Part shown: one piece after another, positions 1 through 11,100 of the stretch
Layout of the letters: each line of letters begins with the position of its first letter
How positions within the stretch are numbered: position 1 is the first letter of the stretch
Origin: Chaetomium olivaceum
Taxonomy: Eukaryota; Ascomycota; Sordariomycetes; Sordariales; Chaetomiaceae
Length of the DNA stretch: 64,000 nt
Direction: 5' to 3'
Assembly (NCBI GenBank): GCA_039881045.1
Contig: JAYWVB010000007.1
Location: forward strand, 1-64,000
Translations under genes and position numbers: made by a program
The notes under the pieces: generated by a model
Told to the model about the DNA's origin: nothing
Databases searched by the model: none
The model's input: the letters and a program-made list of their open reading frames with translations, nothing else

Positions 1-1
1 C

Positions 2-983
2 CCCTGCCTTTTTCGTGATCCCAAGGTCTTCCATGATCCGACAGACAACTCTTGGAAGTTAGTTATTGGGGCATCAAACGGCGCCCAGGGCCAGGTTCGG
101 CTGTACCGCTCGACGGACCCCTTTTCCTGGTCCCATGTCGGCGTCATGTACACCGGGGATGAGAGCACGGACGCGCTGTGGGAATGCCCCAACTTCTTCC
201 CCCTCGGCGACAAGTGGGTCCTCTTTTATGGTTCCAAGGGGGTGGGATTCTACGAGACGGGTACTTACAATGGCACTGTGTTCCTAAGCGAGAAGCGTGG
301 TCTCATCGATGCCGGCCCGGCGAGCTACGCGATGCAGTGGTACAAGGATGAGTCCGGACGCGACCTGGCCATTTCCTGGATGGCGAACTGGCCAACCTCC
401 AAGTGGCCGAGCCGTGCCAATGGCTGGGCCGGACAGCAATCAATTACTCGGGAGCTGTTCCTCAGGGCTGACGGCGGCTTGGGCAGCCGTCCCATTGCGG
501 AGCTCGACAGCCTTGCAACCGGTCTTGCCAAACGATTGGGCCCGGTCCGAGTCGGCGACAAAGCTGTTACCATTGGGAACACCAACACCGCGAGGCTGAA
601 ACTCACCATTGACCTCAAAGCGACGAGCGCCTCCTCCTTGACGCTGTCGCTGTTTCAATCTCAGGCAGAGTCTACGCTCCTCACCTACCATACCGGAAAC
701 CAGACACTGATCTTGGATACCACCAATGCTGGCTACGGCCAGGCGGGAAAGTGGGAAGCAAGTCCTCGCTAAACCGGCAGACAACAAGCTAGCACTGGAC
801 ATTTTCCTCGACCGCTCGGTCTTGGAGGTTTTTGCCGGAGACGGTACTGTCATGTCGGCTACGGTATGGCCTCGGTTTCGAGAATCGAGAGGTATTAGCA
901 TCGGCTGGGCACCAGGGAACTGTAGCCTTGAGCGCCGTCTCCGTCACGGCCCTCGGTTCGAGCTGGTGCTAAAAAGCACTTGA
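2..983 (+). CDS. Glycoside hydrolase family 32 (inulinase/levanase/invertase-like), 3' part, frameshifted
   Basis: Secreted fructan or sucrose hydrolase; the 5' part lies outside the window. The opening residues contain the family's RDPKVF motif (transition-state stabiliser Asp). About 50 residues later comes WECPNFF, the EC motif whose Glu is the acid/base. The nucleophile motif is upstream of the window. After the five-bladed propeller comes the beta-sandwich domain, recognised by LDIFLDRSVLEVFAGDG and the TVWPRF region. The reading frame changes between about 745 and 770: the first frame reaches TAA at 770-772, while the homologous sequence continues one frame over to TGA at 981-983. No intron of normal length fits, so this is one extra base (or two missing). 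Fructan specificity (endo or exo) cannot be decided from this part. Confidence 0.85.
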
Positions 984-1513
984 AAGTTGAAATGTCGGCC
1001 AACTCGAACTGTCTCTGGTGTGGTGTGGTATCAAAATCTTTGTAATTAGGGAGTCAAGCAATTCCACAGCCAAGAATTTACATCAGGGCCACGGGACGTT
1101 GGAGATCAATCATTGATGGAATACTTTTTCAGGTCTTTTCTAACGCAAGCGAAGTTCGGCTCCGGCTTGCCGGAAAGGATCAAGCCTCCGCACCGACCCC
1201 CAAGCTGCTCCCACTGTCCTTCACATGCGTCCATTCTATATACACCCCTCCTCCAACCCTCCCCTGTACACACACTGCATCGAAGTAAGGTAGTATTGGG
1301 ACTACCCCAGAAATGTCAAGTCTGGGGTCAGACACTAACCAACTTCGTCCCTCGCTTGGGGTAGCCCCCGCTCCTGGGAACTGTCATATACAACAGCCGT
1401 GCAAGTAGAAAAACCCTGGCGTTGCTCGACTCAACCCACGAAAATTCACGTTGCTTTTTGCGACACTCGTTGATTCTGCTCCCTCTGACTCGAACATTAC
1501 CTGAACCGTCGAG
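984..1513. other. Intergenic region with CT-rich stretch
   Basis: This stretch lies between the GH32 gene and the next start codon. It holds a pyrimidine-rich stretch around 1240-1275, common in fungal promoters, and no convincing ORF or RNA gene. Confidence 0.4.
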
Positions 1514-2635
1514 ATGGGCGACACAGTAGCAAGCCAACAGACCAAGCCATCACTGCCCGGCAAACTGACTCTCGAAGCATGGTCACAAGGCTTCATGGTC
1601 GGCGCCTTGATCATCATGTGGGGAATCACCCTTGCGAACATGCGGCGAGGAGTCCTGCTCCACAAGCTTATCTTGCTTGAGGTCCGTCGGCAACCCCATA
1701 AATTCTCAACCATGTAATGGCAGTCCCATGCTGACTGATAATGGGGCCGCAGCTTGTCCTTGCACTTCCTAACGGCTTCTTTATCTTTTTCGACCCTCCA
1801 GCCTGGGGCTGGTTTCTCTCGTCCACCGTCATCCCGCTCATCACGTCCTGGTCACTCCACAATGTCATTGCCTGGATGAAGAGCAGGCCGTTCCTGGGAC
1901 GGCGAGGCAATCTTATCTACATTGGTAGCGTCGCCCTCGTTCAGCCTTATTGGGTCCTCGAGATATATGCGAATTTTGCCTACTTCAACGGCAACCACAG
2001 CAATCTTTTTGCTAAAACACGGCCGTACGAAGCAATCTTCAGGTACGTAACCCTGCCGTATTGGAGGGTGGTTTCTTTGTTTAACGGCTTGCTGATGTGC
2101 CGACGACAGAGATCCGTGGTGGATATTCACCATTATCAATTTATTCTGGAATATTATGTTCCGCTACGAGCTTGGCTTCATCGAGATTGTCCGAGTGTCT
2201 CCTCGTTTCGGCATCCTGCTTCTCTGCATGGCTCTGAGTGTCTTCAGCATCATCGTCGACCTGCTGTCCGTAACCCCGGTAATTCCCATTGGCGTCATCA
2301 ACCCGTTTTGGAAATTTGCCTTTGTCTTCAAATGCTTTACCGACAGCATTATTCTCGATGACTTCAAGTCGGCTTTGGACAAGCTCAGCCACCACCGGAG
2401 GTCTCAGATCCTCCCTTTCAATGTCTTTGATGACACCGATTTGGAACGTGGCGGCACCCCCAAAAGAAAACGCAGGTGGCCGGGAAAATATGGCGGAAAA
2501 CCGGATGAAAAGTCATCCGTGGGTTTGGACCGGACTTCCAATAAATCGGGCATGGAGTTGGACGATGGCTCGGGTGGTATTTGTTCTCCATCGCGAGCTG
2601 TCATCCATCATGTAGAAAATAAAGCACACACATGA
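1514..2635 (+). CDS. Multi-pass integral membrane protein, fungal family of unknown function
   Basis: Model: join(1514..1681,1753..2042,2110..2635), 327 residues. Intron 1 (GTCCGT...GCAG, 71 nt, phase 0) and intron 2 (GTACGT...ACAG, 67 nt) keep one continuous frame. The protein has about five or six hydrophobic segments: near residues 28-45, 55-80 (containing FFIFFDPPAWGWF), 105-125, and three more in the third exon. A basic, Ser/Gly-rich cytoplasmic tail follows (GGTPKRKRRWPGKYGG). The segment with NGFFIFFDPP and SLHNVIAWMKSRPFLGRRG looks strongly conserved and matches the style of uncharacterised ascomycete membrane proteins I have seen. No catalytic motif is visible and the substrate is unknown. 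The start at 1514 is the first ATG and lies directly before the first hydrophobic stretch. Confidence 0.85.
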
Positions 2636-3567
2636 ACGAAAGAATTGTCTCAATTTTAAGTACCAAACTCGTCGTCTCGTGATTGAGCGCATAATACGTA
2701 GATAAATCCTTGGTCTTGATCCTCTTCTCCCTTTGGGGCCGGGTATTAATGTGGTTTGCTATGAATATCGAAGACAAAAAGCGAAACTGAGGCCACACAA
2801 TTCCACGCCAAAGTCCAAAGCAACAACTCCATACTGGGGAAAGTGCCCAAGATCGTCCCCAGCCTTGTCCAGCACATAATAGTCATTTCACCGATCGTTT
2901 TGAGAGGACCTCAGAGAGCTAGATATCATCGACCCTCGTGTGGACCATGTAGCACAGGCTCGGATCGCTGTATCATGAAGCCATTCCAGTTACTAAAGAA
3001 GGCTGGAGCTGAGGGAGACATTATGATATCCAGACTCGTTTATATTCGGGCTTGACCTGGGTACCTCAGAGGCTCTGGGACGCCAAACCCAACCCACCTC
3101 GTTTGTGTAGTGTAAAGGTGACAGCAATGGACAGCCAATGGGGAAAGATACTTGCGCGTCAGTTGCTTCCATTGCCCTGAGGAGGTGATACTTCGTGCTT
3201 GTGCATAAAGAGACACCGAGAGGTACAGCGCTCCTCGACCACCATGGCTTGTGACCTGTGCAGCCATTCCAGTACACCAGACAAGCCGAACTCGCCGACA
3301 TTTTGTTTAGAGAACACAAACCCCGATCAAACGGAGTAATTACACAACGAAAAAATCAATAAAGAGAAGCCAATGTTCGAGTCTAACTAAGAGCTCAACA
3401 GGTGTGCAAGTTCTAGGTGCCTAGCTGTGGCCATGTCAGTGAACACCAAGAAAAGAAGAACGCTTGAGGCTACTGTAGTATACAGCAACTGTGCTCTCCA
3501 CACCGAGATCTCGAAGGCACCACCACCCGGAGGCCGAGCATCTCCTTCCCTAGCCTTAGACAGTTAG
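2636..3567. other. Convergent intergenic region
   Basis: About 0.9 kb lies between the 3' ends of the membrane-protein gene and the minus-strand Lys/Glu-rich gene. Open frames here are short, overlap on both strands and show no motif. I see no gene. Confidence 0.4.
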
Positions 3568-5539
3568 TTATTCTCCACCCACTGTTCGTTCCTCAAGGAA
3601 TTCGGCGCGCTCTTCGAGGCTGCCCACGCGGCGGATGAGGTACAGCATGTCCTGGTCCTGGATGTCCATGCGCTCCGCAAACTTGTCCATCTCGTCCTTG
3701 AAGACCACCATGACGATGTCAAACTCGGCGGAGCGCAGCCTGCGTCGCTCGCGGTACGCGGCCATTTGCCGGCGCAGCACGCTCTCGGGGACGGCGGCGG
3801 GGACGTCAGCCACTTGGGCGTTCGGCCTGCTGGTGCCGGGGCCGGGGCCGGTGCTGTTGGTGTTGCCGATCGCGTTGCTGTTGTTGCCCCACTGGGAGGC
3901 AGCAGACGCGCCGCCAGCGGTGGCAGATCCTGTAGCTGCGAGCTGCTTGCCGATGCGCAAGGGCTGAGTAGCCAGGAGCCTGGCGGCAAACTCGTCCGTG
4001 TCACGGTCCGCGACGCCGTCGGACTCGTCGGAGGAGTAGCCACTGGGAAAGTAGTCCTGGTACCGACCAGCATTCTTCTTGAGAGCTGGCGCGGGCGGCG
4101 GGGTGGGAGTGGGCGTGGAAAGTTGGCCCAGGTCGCTGTCGTCGTCGTCGTTTTCGGGCTCCGGTGAGCTCCAGCCCTCAAAATGCGGCGTCTGTTGTGG
4201 GGGAGTTAGCTCGGAAAAAGGGATGAATGGGTTATGTGCTTCGAGGTCTGGAAACACAAGCGGGATGCTAGATAAATGAATGTGAGAGCGAGGCTCAATG
4301 TGGAAGTGAGGGTTGATAGGAAAGTGAGGCTCGACAGGGGTGACAATGGCTCAGTGAGAAGCGAGGTTTAGTAAGAAAAAGGGAGGGTAAATGGGAAAAG
4401 TGAGGTTCGATATGGAAGATGTGGTTCAATGTGGATGACAAGAGCTTGAGATAAAAGATGGGTTCAAGGCAAAACTTTGCTGAATGTGAGAAGTGAGGCT
4501 TGATGTGAAATGCGAGACTCAGTACGGAAATGAGGGATGGTGAAAAGTGAGGCGAGGCAACGTGGATCAAGTGCTCAAGATGAAGTTGAGGTTCAATGTG
4601 TAATGCGAGGGGGGTTCGATGTGGATTATAGCAAGCCGATTGTGAAAAGGCAGACAAAGCAAAAAGACAACTAACCTGAACCCGACCGTCGTCAGATCCA
4701 GTGTCATAAGCATAGACGCCAGGCATGAGGGTGTTGGAAACGGCAGCGTCGGAAACATCAGCGTCGGAATCGGCGGCGTCAGGAACTGCAGTGTTTGAGG
4801 CGTCACATTTACCCTTCCGTGAGGACGAGATGAAAGTCAGCTTCTAGTTTCTTCAACAACCGATGGCACGATAGCGTAAGGCGTACCTGTTGGACGCCTG
4901 AGACAGCGGCGTCGGAGAGGTTGCAGTCATCCTTCTTTTGTGAGGGCAAGGTGAAATCAGTTTCTGGTTACCTCAACAACAAATGCGAAGACCGCATCTG
5001 ACTTACCTGCTCAGCGTCGGAGGCAGCTGGGACGGGGACAGCGGGGCCAGAGGTGCTGTTTTCGTCTTCCTTCTGTGAAGACACATGTTAGCTTTTGCTA
5101 TCCTCAACAACGGATGATACAATGGCACGGGACATACCTGTTGGATGTCGAGAACACTCTCGGGCATGCGAAGAAGGATCAGAGCGCGGGCAATCGCCTT
5201 CTCCTTCTCGAGCTTCCGTTTCGTGCGCTGTTCCTTCTTCTTCTGCTTGCGAATCTTCTTCATCTTCTTCTTCTCTTCCCTTTCCCGCTTCTTCCTCTCC
5301 CTCTCCTTTTTCTTGGCTTGCTTGTCTTTATTAACTACCTCTTCATTCTTCGCCTTCTTGATCGGACAGACTCAATAGGCCTGTTCGGCGCGGTCGAGAC
5401 CGGCGTCGTCGGACGGCTCATGGCGCTTCTCTTCACGGGGGGAGGGTTGCTCAGTCGGAGTGGAGATGGGCGGAGCCATCGAGACCGGCGAGCTCGGCGA
5501 ATGGGCAGCGATGTGGCCATTAAGCTCCATGGCGCTCAT
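3568..5539 (-). CDS. Lys/Glu-rich, low-complexity protein with duplicated exons and an in-frame TGA
   Basis: Unrecognised protein. Best model: complement(join(3568..4191,4676..4813,4887..4934,5007..5072,5138..5340,5401..5539)), about 405 residues. It contains a Ser/Pro-rich N-terminus and a long highly charged Lys/Glu helix (KKREREEKKKMKKIRKQKKK). Next come short acidic Ala/Asp/Ser exons of 22, 16 and 46 codons, then a disordered Pro/Ser region. The C-terminal helix (FKDEMDKFAERMDIQDQDM...LEERAEFLEER) is probably a coiled coil. All the small exons are phase 0 and their introns resemble one another. Between residues 47 and 67 the frame holds a TGA (5374-5372), avoidable only by a weak 60-nt intron at 5400-5341. 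A start at 5725 is also open. The fourth intron is unusually long (484 nt) and repetitive. A nuclear role is conceivable from composition alone. Confidence 0.55.
4192..4675 (-). repeat. 484-nt intron filled with a degenerate minisatellite
   Basis: On the plus strand the units read like GTGAGGTTCAATGTGGAA, about 20-24 nt, repeated with many substitutions from about 4283 to 4640. The element lies wholly inside an intron whose donor is GTTAGT (4675) and whose acceptor follows GCTAACTCCCCCACAACAG (4192). That acceptor restores the downstream frame in phase 0, which supports the boundaries. Confidence 0.65.
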
Positions 5540-6596
5540 CTTTGGGGTTGGTCGTGCGTTTGTTGAGGCTCTGGAGCGGGAGCGGAGGTTGGCTCGAGGG
5601 ATTCGGGAGTGTGTGAAGAACGAGGGACGAGTGTTTAAGGGGTTAAGGAGGCTGACACCCCGGAAGGTGCGGCGAAAAGACCGATGACGAAGGCGGCAAG
5701 GTCCGAAAATGCGCTTTTCTCGCATGCTTTGGTAGATTCTCTGGACAGCCGTGAAGAAGGAAGAGACTCGTGGGTCAGCCCTCGACGGAAGACATTGGGT
5801 AGTCGAACAAAAAGCAGAGTGGCCTGAAATCAGGAGAGCGGGAATTCTGTTCCCTCTTTCTCTCCAGAACTTAGTTACACAATCCGGTTAACTCACGAGG
5901 ACGGTTGCCGTTTGCGCTATCTCATCGTGCCGCGTCGCGATGCTTGCTGATGAAGCATTCAGGGGGCCCCGAGGCGGGTTCCCGAAGTTCTGATTCGACC
6001 TGCAGGATCTCGCAAACGCTTTCACAATATCGGGGAATGCCTATCCCCGTTGCGTTGCCGAAAATGTGGCAAGCATGCCGCTTCCCGTCATGCGCTAGGA
6101 TAGGACTTGCTGAACCGGGCACACAATTGTTTTGACAATCGTTCAATGGGACTCGGTAAAATTTGTAGAATCATGACAATGAGTGGAACGCCGCTTGATA
6201 TGGCTGGAGAACACGGAGGGCTCAACAAATCCAGTTACGATTGGAACTGACACTTGACTGGTGGGGCGGTCCATTGCTAAAGATGGCGACAGTCGAGGCA
6301 AACGCCCCCTGCGGTAAGGCCGGCAAGGATGCATTCTTCCGAGTCGCCGTCTTCTCGCCGATATGACTTGAGGGACCTGAAAGGAAGTCTGGGACAGGGG
6401 TGGATCGACTCCCTTTCCGCCGCCAGAATTAGCAGCTGCATCTGTGAAGCCAACGGAAGCAGAAAAGCGGCTAACCGCACCCGTCATTCAGCGCATATTC
6501 GAAATGGAGTGTCATGTAACAATGTGCATGTGCATACATTGTGTCCTCGCCGCGTAGTCATTCTGACGTAAACCGTCGAGTCCAGGGGTTGGGCAG
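5540..6596. other. Intergenic region
   Basis: About 1 kb lies between the start of the Lys/Glu-rich gene and the stop of gatB, both minus strand. It must contain the promoter of the former. No ORF with family features or RNA gene was seen. Confidence 0.4.
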
Positions 6597-8554
6597 TCAT
6601 TTTGCCTCCTCCCTCGGAAGATACACGTCCTCCAATCTCGCCCTCAGCACTCTCTCGGCAGAGGCGGGATCCATCCGCTGCTCTGTGCCGGCCCGCATCA
6701 TTTTCCCAACCAGGAACATAAGCTTCCCTTGCGGGGAAAGCTTTTGCCTTGCCCTGTTTGAAGTGCAAGAATTCGGCTAGGACCTTGTTCTCACCCTCGA
6801 CCACCTGGTCGGCAAGTTCCTCGTATTCCCGCTCAGACAACTCCTTGAACCAGAGGTTGCTTGCATCGACCGTTTGCGTGACGCCGCCGGCCGGGATCTT
6901 GCCGCGGAAGACGCCCCACAGCAAGTCTTTGGCAGTCCTGGCGGTGATTTCTCTCCGATGAAGGTGTGACAGAATGGCAGCCAGGTCCGCGGACGGAACA
7001 CGACATTCGCCGTCGGGAGTCATAGCCAAGTCGGATGACAGTTCCGTGAGCTTGCCCAGTTCGTGAAGGCACCAGTTGGCGGCGAGCAAGGCATGCCGCT
7101 GGTCGGATTGGATTTGACATCACTGACGAGTCCAAGTCGATCCTCGAGTGCGTCAAGGACATTGTAAAAGTATTCCACTCGTGCCCCATCGTCCAGCGTC
7201 ATGAGTGAAAGGGCGTCTTTAGCGCTAAGCCCATAGGTCCCGACCAGTTCGTCAATCTCAGCATCAGGCAGCACTCCCAAAGACGAAGCCAGATGGCCGA
7301 CAAGGTCCTCCCCGATGACGACCGGTCCAATGTCCGGGTCGGGCATGTACCTGTAATCCACTTCGCCCTCCTTGCCGCGCAAACGGCGCGTCTCTGTGAC
7401 CCCCAGCGACCAGCCGCGTGTCTCGCCCTCGACCACGCCCCCAGCCTCCAGAACGGCAATCTGCCGGTCGCGCTCAGCGATGATGGCGTCCTCGACCGCC
7501 TTGAAACTGCTCAGATTCTTGATCTCGGTGCGCGTGCCCAGTGGCACCGTCGCCAGGTCGCCGCCAGTCGTTGTCCTCCGCACGGAAACGTTGACGTCGG
7601 CGCGCAGGCCACCGGCTTCCATGCCTAGCGTGCAGGCGTCAACGGCAGCCAGCAGCATCTGCACCTTGCGCACAAAGGCGGCGGCGGTGGCTGGGTGGTG
7701 GATCTGCGGCAGGGTGATGATCTCGACCAGGGGCAGGCCGACGCGGTTGAAGTCCAGCCAATGCACGTCGCCGGGCTGGGCGGTCGTCTTGGCCGTGTCC
7801 TGCTCCATCTGCACCTGCTTTATCCCGATCTCGACGCAGTCGCCGTCCTCGGGGGCAATCCCGTCGCGGGCGCGCAGCACAATGCGGCCGTCGCGGGCAA
7901 AGGGGTGGTAGTATTGTGTGATCTGGTATCCGGCCGGTTGGTCCCAGTGGAAGTAGTGCTTCCGGTCAAAGCGGCTGAGGGGCTGGATGGTGCAGTCGAG
8001 GGCCAGGGCGGCGCGCACGGGGGGATCAGTGTCTCCGGCTGGAAGAGGGGCTGCGAGCCCGGCATGGCGACGTCGAAAAGGGCAACATGGCTGTTGGGCT
8101 TGTCGTTGAACGAGGTGGCGGCTGGCGAGAAGAGCTTGCGGGCCGTGTTGAGCTGGGCGTGGATCTCGATGCCGACTGTCAGTTCCCAACCGGGAACAGT
8201 CTGATTGTCGGCCTTTCTCTTCTTCTTTTTCCCGGTTGCCTTAAGAGCCTTCGCCTCGTCTTTCAGCTGCTTCCGAAGTGGTGTGGGGTTGACAGAGGCA
8301 GTGATCGAGCTCGGAGGAGGGGTTGATGTTGAGGCTGTTGACGTCGTCTCGACCTGGCTGCTAAATGTTCGGCTTTGGTGTATCTGGTGGAACGCCGCAA
8401 TTGCCGGAATTCCTGAAGATCGGGTATGCAGACAGCCCCGACGATTGAGCTGTCCCCTTAGGAGGTACCTGCCGAGCTCTGTTGTCGAGACCCGTCTCAT
8501 GGTGTTTTTCGTGGTTGCCTGTGCGAGTCGAACCTTCTCCATGTCGCGACGCAT
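6597..8554 (-). CDS. gatB: Mitochondrial glutamyl-tRNA(Gln) amidotransferase subunit B (three frame breaks)
   Basis: Subunit B of the GatCAB/GatFAB amidotransferase, which converts Glu-tRNA(Gln) to Gln-tRNA(Gln) in mitochondria. A basic, Ser/Thr-rich presequence (about 130 residues) precedes WELTVGIEIHAQLNT, the family's first conserved block. Further blocks are HYFHWDQPAGYQITQY, VGLPLVEIIT, LRADVNVSVR, EIKNLSSFKAVEDAI and EVDYRYMPDPDIGP. The tail domain has the LSEREYEELADQVV and KLMFLVGKMMRAG helices and ends at TGA 6599-6597. The frame changes at about 8019-8024 (a run of six G on the plus strand), about 7091-7097 and about 6727-6737. No intron fits at any of the three points. Summing the changes gives a whole number of codons (about 652 residues). 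Because the gene is essential for respiration, sequence errors are likelier than decay. The start at 8554 is provisional; a downstream ATG (MRRVSTTELG) would also give a plausible presequence. Confidence 0.9.
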
Positions 8555-9212
8555 TGTCCAATTCAAGCTTCAACGGCAGAACGGGTACCTGACGACCCCA
8601 TGCCAAGCGCTGCAACCAGTGAAGCAGAATGGCGGGCTCTGGTCATGGTTCTGGCAGCTGTTGCCAGTTGCCACTTGCGAATTCACAACGTCCCTTCGTT
8701 TCCCTCGTTCCTTTCTTCCACTTTCTCGGCTTTGTCGAGCGCACAAACGTTGTTGCATCAACTCGCAAAGAAAACAACAACACAAGAAAAAAAAGAAGGG
8801 ATTTTTGTCTCAACTACTATACACACTGTGTTTATTATTTTTGTTTCCTCTTTTCTTCTCATTCTCCTGCCGTATTATTTGCGCGACGAACTCAATGTCA
8901 CGTTTGATGGTGTTACGCCCGAGCAGCCGAAGAGGCCCGTTTGTCCGTGTCACTCTTGCGTCTGGACGGTTTCCATGTGCAAGACATGCAAATTCAGCGG
9001 CACGAAGTGTTCATACATAACTAAGCGAACTGGCCATAAAAAAATACAATACTTGGATGTCCAACTGACTCGTTTACTCCCGGGATCGCCGCCGCACAAG
9101 AAAACAGCAAATAGTCAAACCAACCAACTCTGTCATCCAACCAAGGGAAATAGGAAGCAACTAGCAAAACACAAAACCGCCCACACCTTTCCATTCATTG
9201 TCTCTCCATCAC
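8555..9212. other. Intergenic region between gatB and the laccase gene
   Basis: This stretch contains the gatB 5' region and the 3' flank of the laccase. It is A- and T-rich around 8780-8890, with no supported gene. Confidence 0.4.
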
Positions 9213-11100
9213 TCAGATACCCGAGTCATCCTGCGGCCAGATGGGTGTCCAGGCCTTCCACGACGCGCAGGTATCGTCAAACACCTGCCTGCTGACGTCG
9301 TCGGTCTGGATGTCGGCCTGGCTCTCGACGAACTCGAGCGAGAGCCCCTGGCTGGCATGCCAGGCGATGTGGCAGTGCACCAGCCACGCGCCCGGGTTGT
9401 CGAGCAGGAAGGCGATGGCCAGGTAGCCGTTGGCGGGGAGCGTCGCCACGTCGCGGCGCGACGTCCTAGTCGTGTTGAACTTGGACGTGTCGCCGTTGAA
9501 CATGCCCACCTCGGCCGCCAGCACCCAGAAGTCGTGCCCGTGCAAGTGGATCGGGTGCGCCAATCTGTTGGGAGGGGTTGGTTAGCTTTGGGGAGATCGA
9601 CGGTGATGGTATTCTGGGGGGTCGGGGTGGGGGTTTGGTTACCTGAGATTGCTCGTGTCTTGGATGACGAGGACGGCCCATTCCGGCTCGGTACCGGACG
9701 CCTAGGATGGACTGGTCAGCACAACTCTCTCTTTATCCTTCTCTCTTCTCTCCAAGCGGAGGTTGGAAAACTCACATTGACGGGCACAACGTTGTACGGA
9801 GTCGGGAACAGGTTCTTGCCCTCGAAGATCTGACCCATGGTCGGGTCCGCCCAGTCAAGGTACAGGCTGCTCGTGTTGATGGTCCACTTGAAGTACTCGT
9901 CAAAGGTGGCGCCCATCTCCTCGTACACGACACCGCCGCGCATGTTGCCCACGTCCAGCTCGAGCCACGGCTCCGTCTTCCACGGCGCCTCGCCGATGCA
10001 ATCCTTGGCCGGCTCAACGGTGCTCTCCGTCGTCGGGTCCGCCGTGCTACCCGCATCATACCGCACGATACCCGTGATATCGTCCGCGTTGGTGTTGAGG
10101 CCGCAGTTGGTGTTCCACCCGCCACGCAGCCAGTAGTCGCCGGGCTGCGCGTTGGCCTCGACAATCACGTCGTAGCGCTGGCCGATGGTGATTTCGACGC
10201 TGTCGGTCGTGTACGGCTTGATCGGCACCAGGTCGTGCGCGATCACCTTCAGTGTGTGCCCGTCGATGCTGAACTGGAACGCCCCGTCGACGGCCACGTT
10301 GACCAGGCGGATGAGATACCTTTTGCCCTGCTCAAACACCATTTCGAACTTCTTGCCGCCACCTACACAGCGGGCGTTGTCCGACCCGCTGCAGTCGAAG
10401 GTGTTGGTGCCGTTGATGAGGCCGTTGGGCATGGTGGGGGGTGCGCCGAGCTTAGCCACGTGCCAGTTGGTGAAAGCCTCGACGTGCGCCCAGTCCTGCA
10501 GGAACAGCAGGCCCAAGTCCTCGTCGTAGTTGTCCGTCGCTGGCCCCGCAGGATCATGCCACCAAACAAGCCCTCGGCGTACTGCAGGCTAAAGTGGCTG
10601 TGGTACCAGGTCGACCCGTACTGGGTGACGCGGAAGCGGTAGGTCATGGTCTCGCGGGGAGCGAGGGCGCACTGCGTCACGCCGGGCACGCCGTCGTTGA
10701 GCGCGTTGTTGAGCATGCGCAGGCCGTGCCAGTGGATGCTCGTGCCGTTGTTGGCCATGTTGTTGGTCACGTGGATGATGACCTCGTCGCCCCAGTCCGC
10801 GATGATGGTCGGGCCGGGCACCGTGCCGTTGAACGTCATGCACGACCGCTCGAAGCCGTCGAGCGAGCAAGGGCCTTCCTCAACGGAGAGCCAGAACTCC
10901 TTGGGAGGGCCCGTGGTCTCGGGGATGACATCGTAGTAGTTGGTGTCGATGTTGTACTCGCCCCAGCAGTTGCGACTGTCGGGCGTGTTCTCACACCCCG
11001 CCGCCTGCCGTGGCTGGAGGAGGCCGTCCGGGCTGAGGGGGATGCTCAGCGCGAAGGCGCCAGTGAATGTGGCAAGGAGAGAAAAGACGGACTGCTTCAT
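9213..11100 (-). CDS. Laccase (secreted multicopper oxidase), one frame break
   Basis: Oxidises phenols with reduction of oxygen to water; extracellular. Model: complement(join(9213..9564,9643..9701,9776..11100)), about 578 residues. Introns of 74 and 78 nt restore the frame exactly. A signal peptide (MKQSVFSLLATFTGAFA) is followed by a short pro-segment and mature CENTPDSRNCW. All four copper-ligand motifs are present: SIHWHG, TWYHSHF, HPIHLHGHDF and the HCHIAWH motif with its trinuclear and type-1 ligands. Ascomycete-specific features are the C-terminal DSGI plug and a Phe/Leu-type axial position (HCHIAWHASQGLS). The frame changes at about 10541-10550 (plus-strand TGGCCCCGCAGG), where RG should continue into PATDNYDEDLGLLF; one base seems missing. 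With that exception every element is intact, so the enzyme is probably functional. Confidence 0.93.

Noticed and set aside
8515..8535. B-box-like GGTTCGACTCG on the minus strand
   Set aside because: It lies inside the gatB presequence coding region and no tRNA cloverleaf can be drawn.
8205..9020. Long plus-strand open frame opposite gatB
   Set aside because: It is the antisense of gatB and continues into AT-rich spacer; no domain or codon pattern supports it.
9707..10642. 311-codon plus-strand frame across the laccase locus
   Set aside because: Shadow of the laccase coding strand; composition mirrors the real gene and the frame lacks family features.
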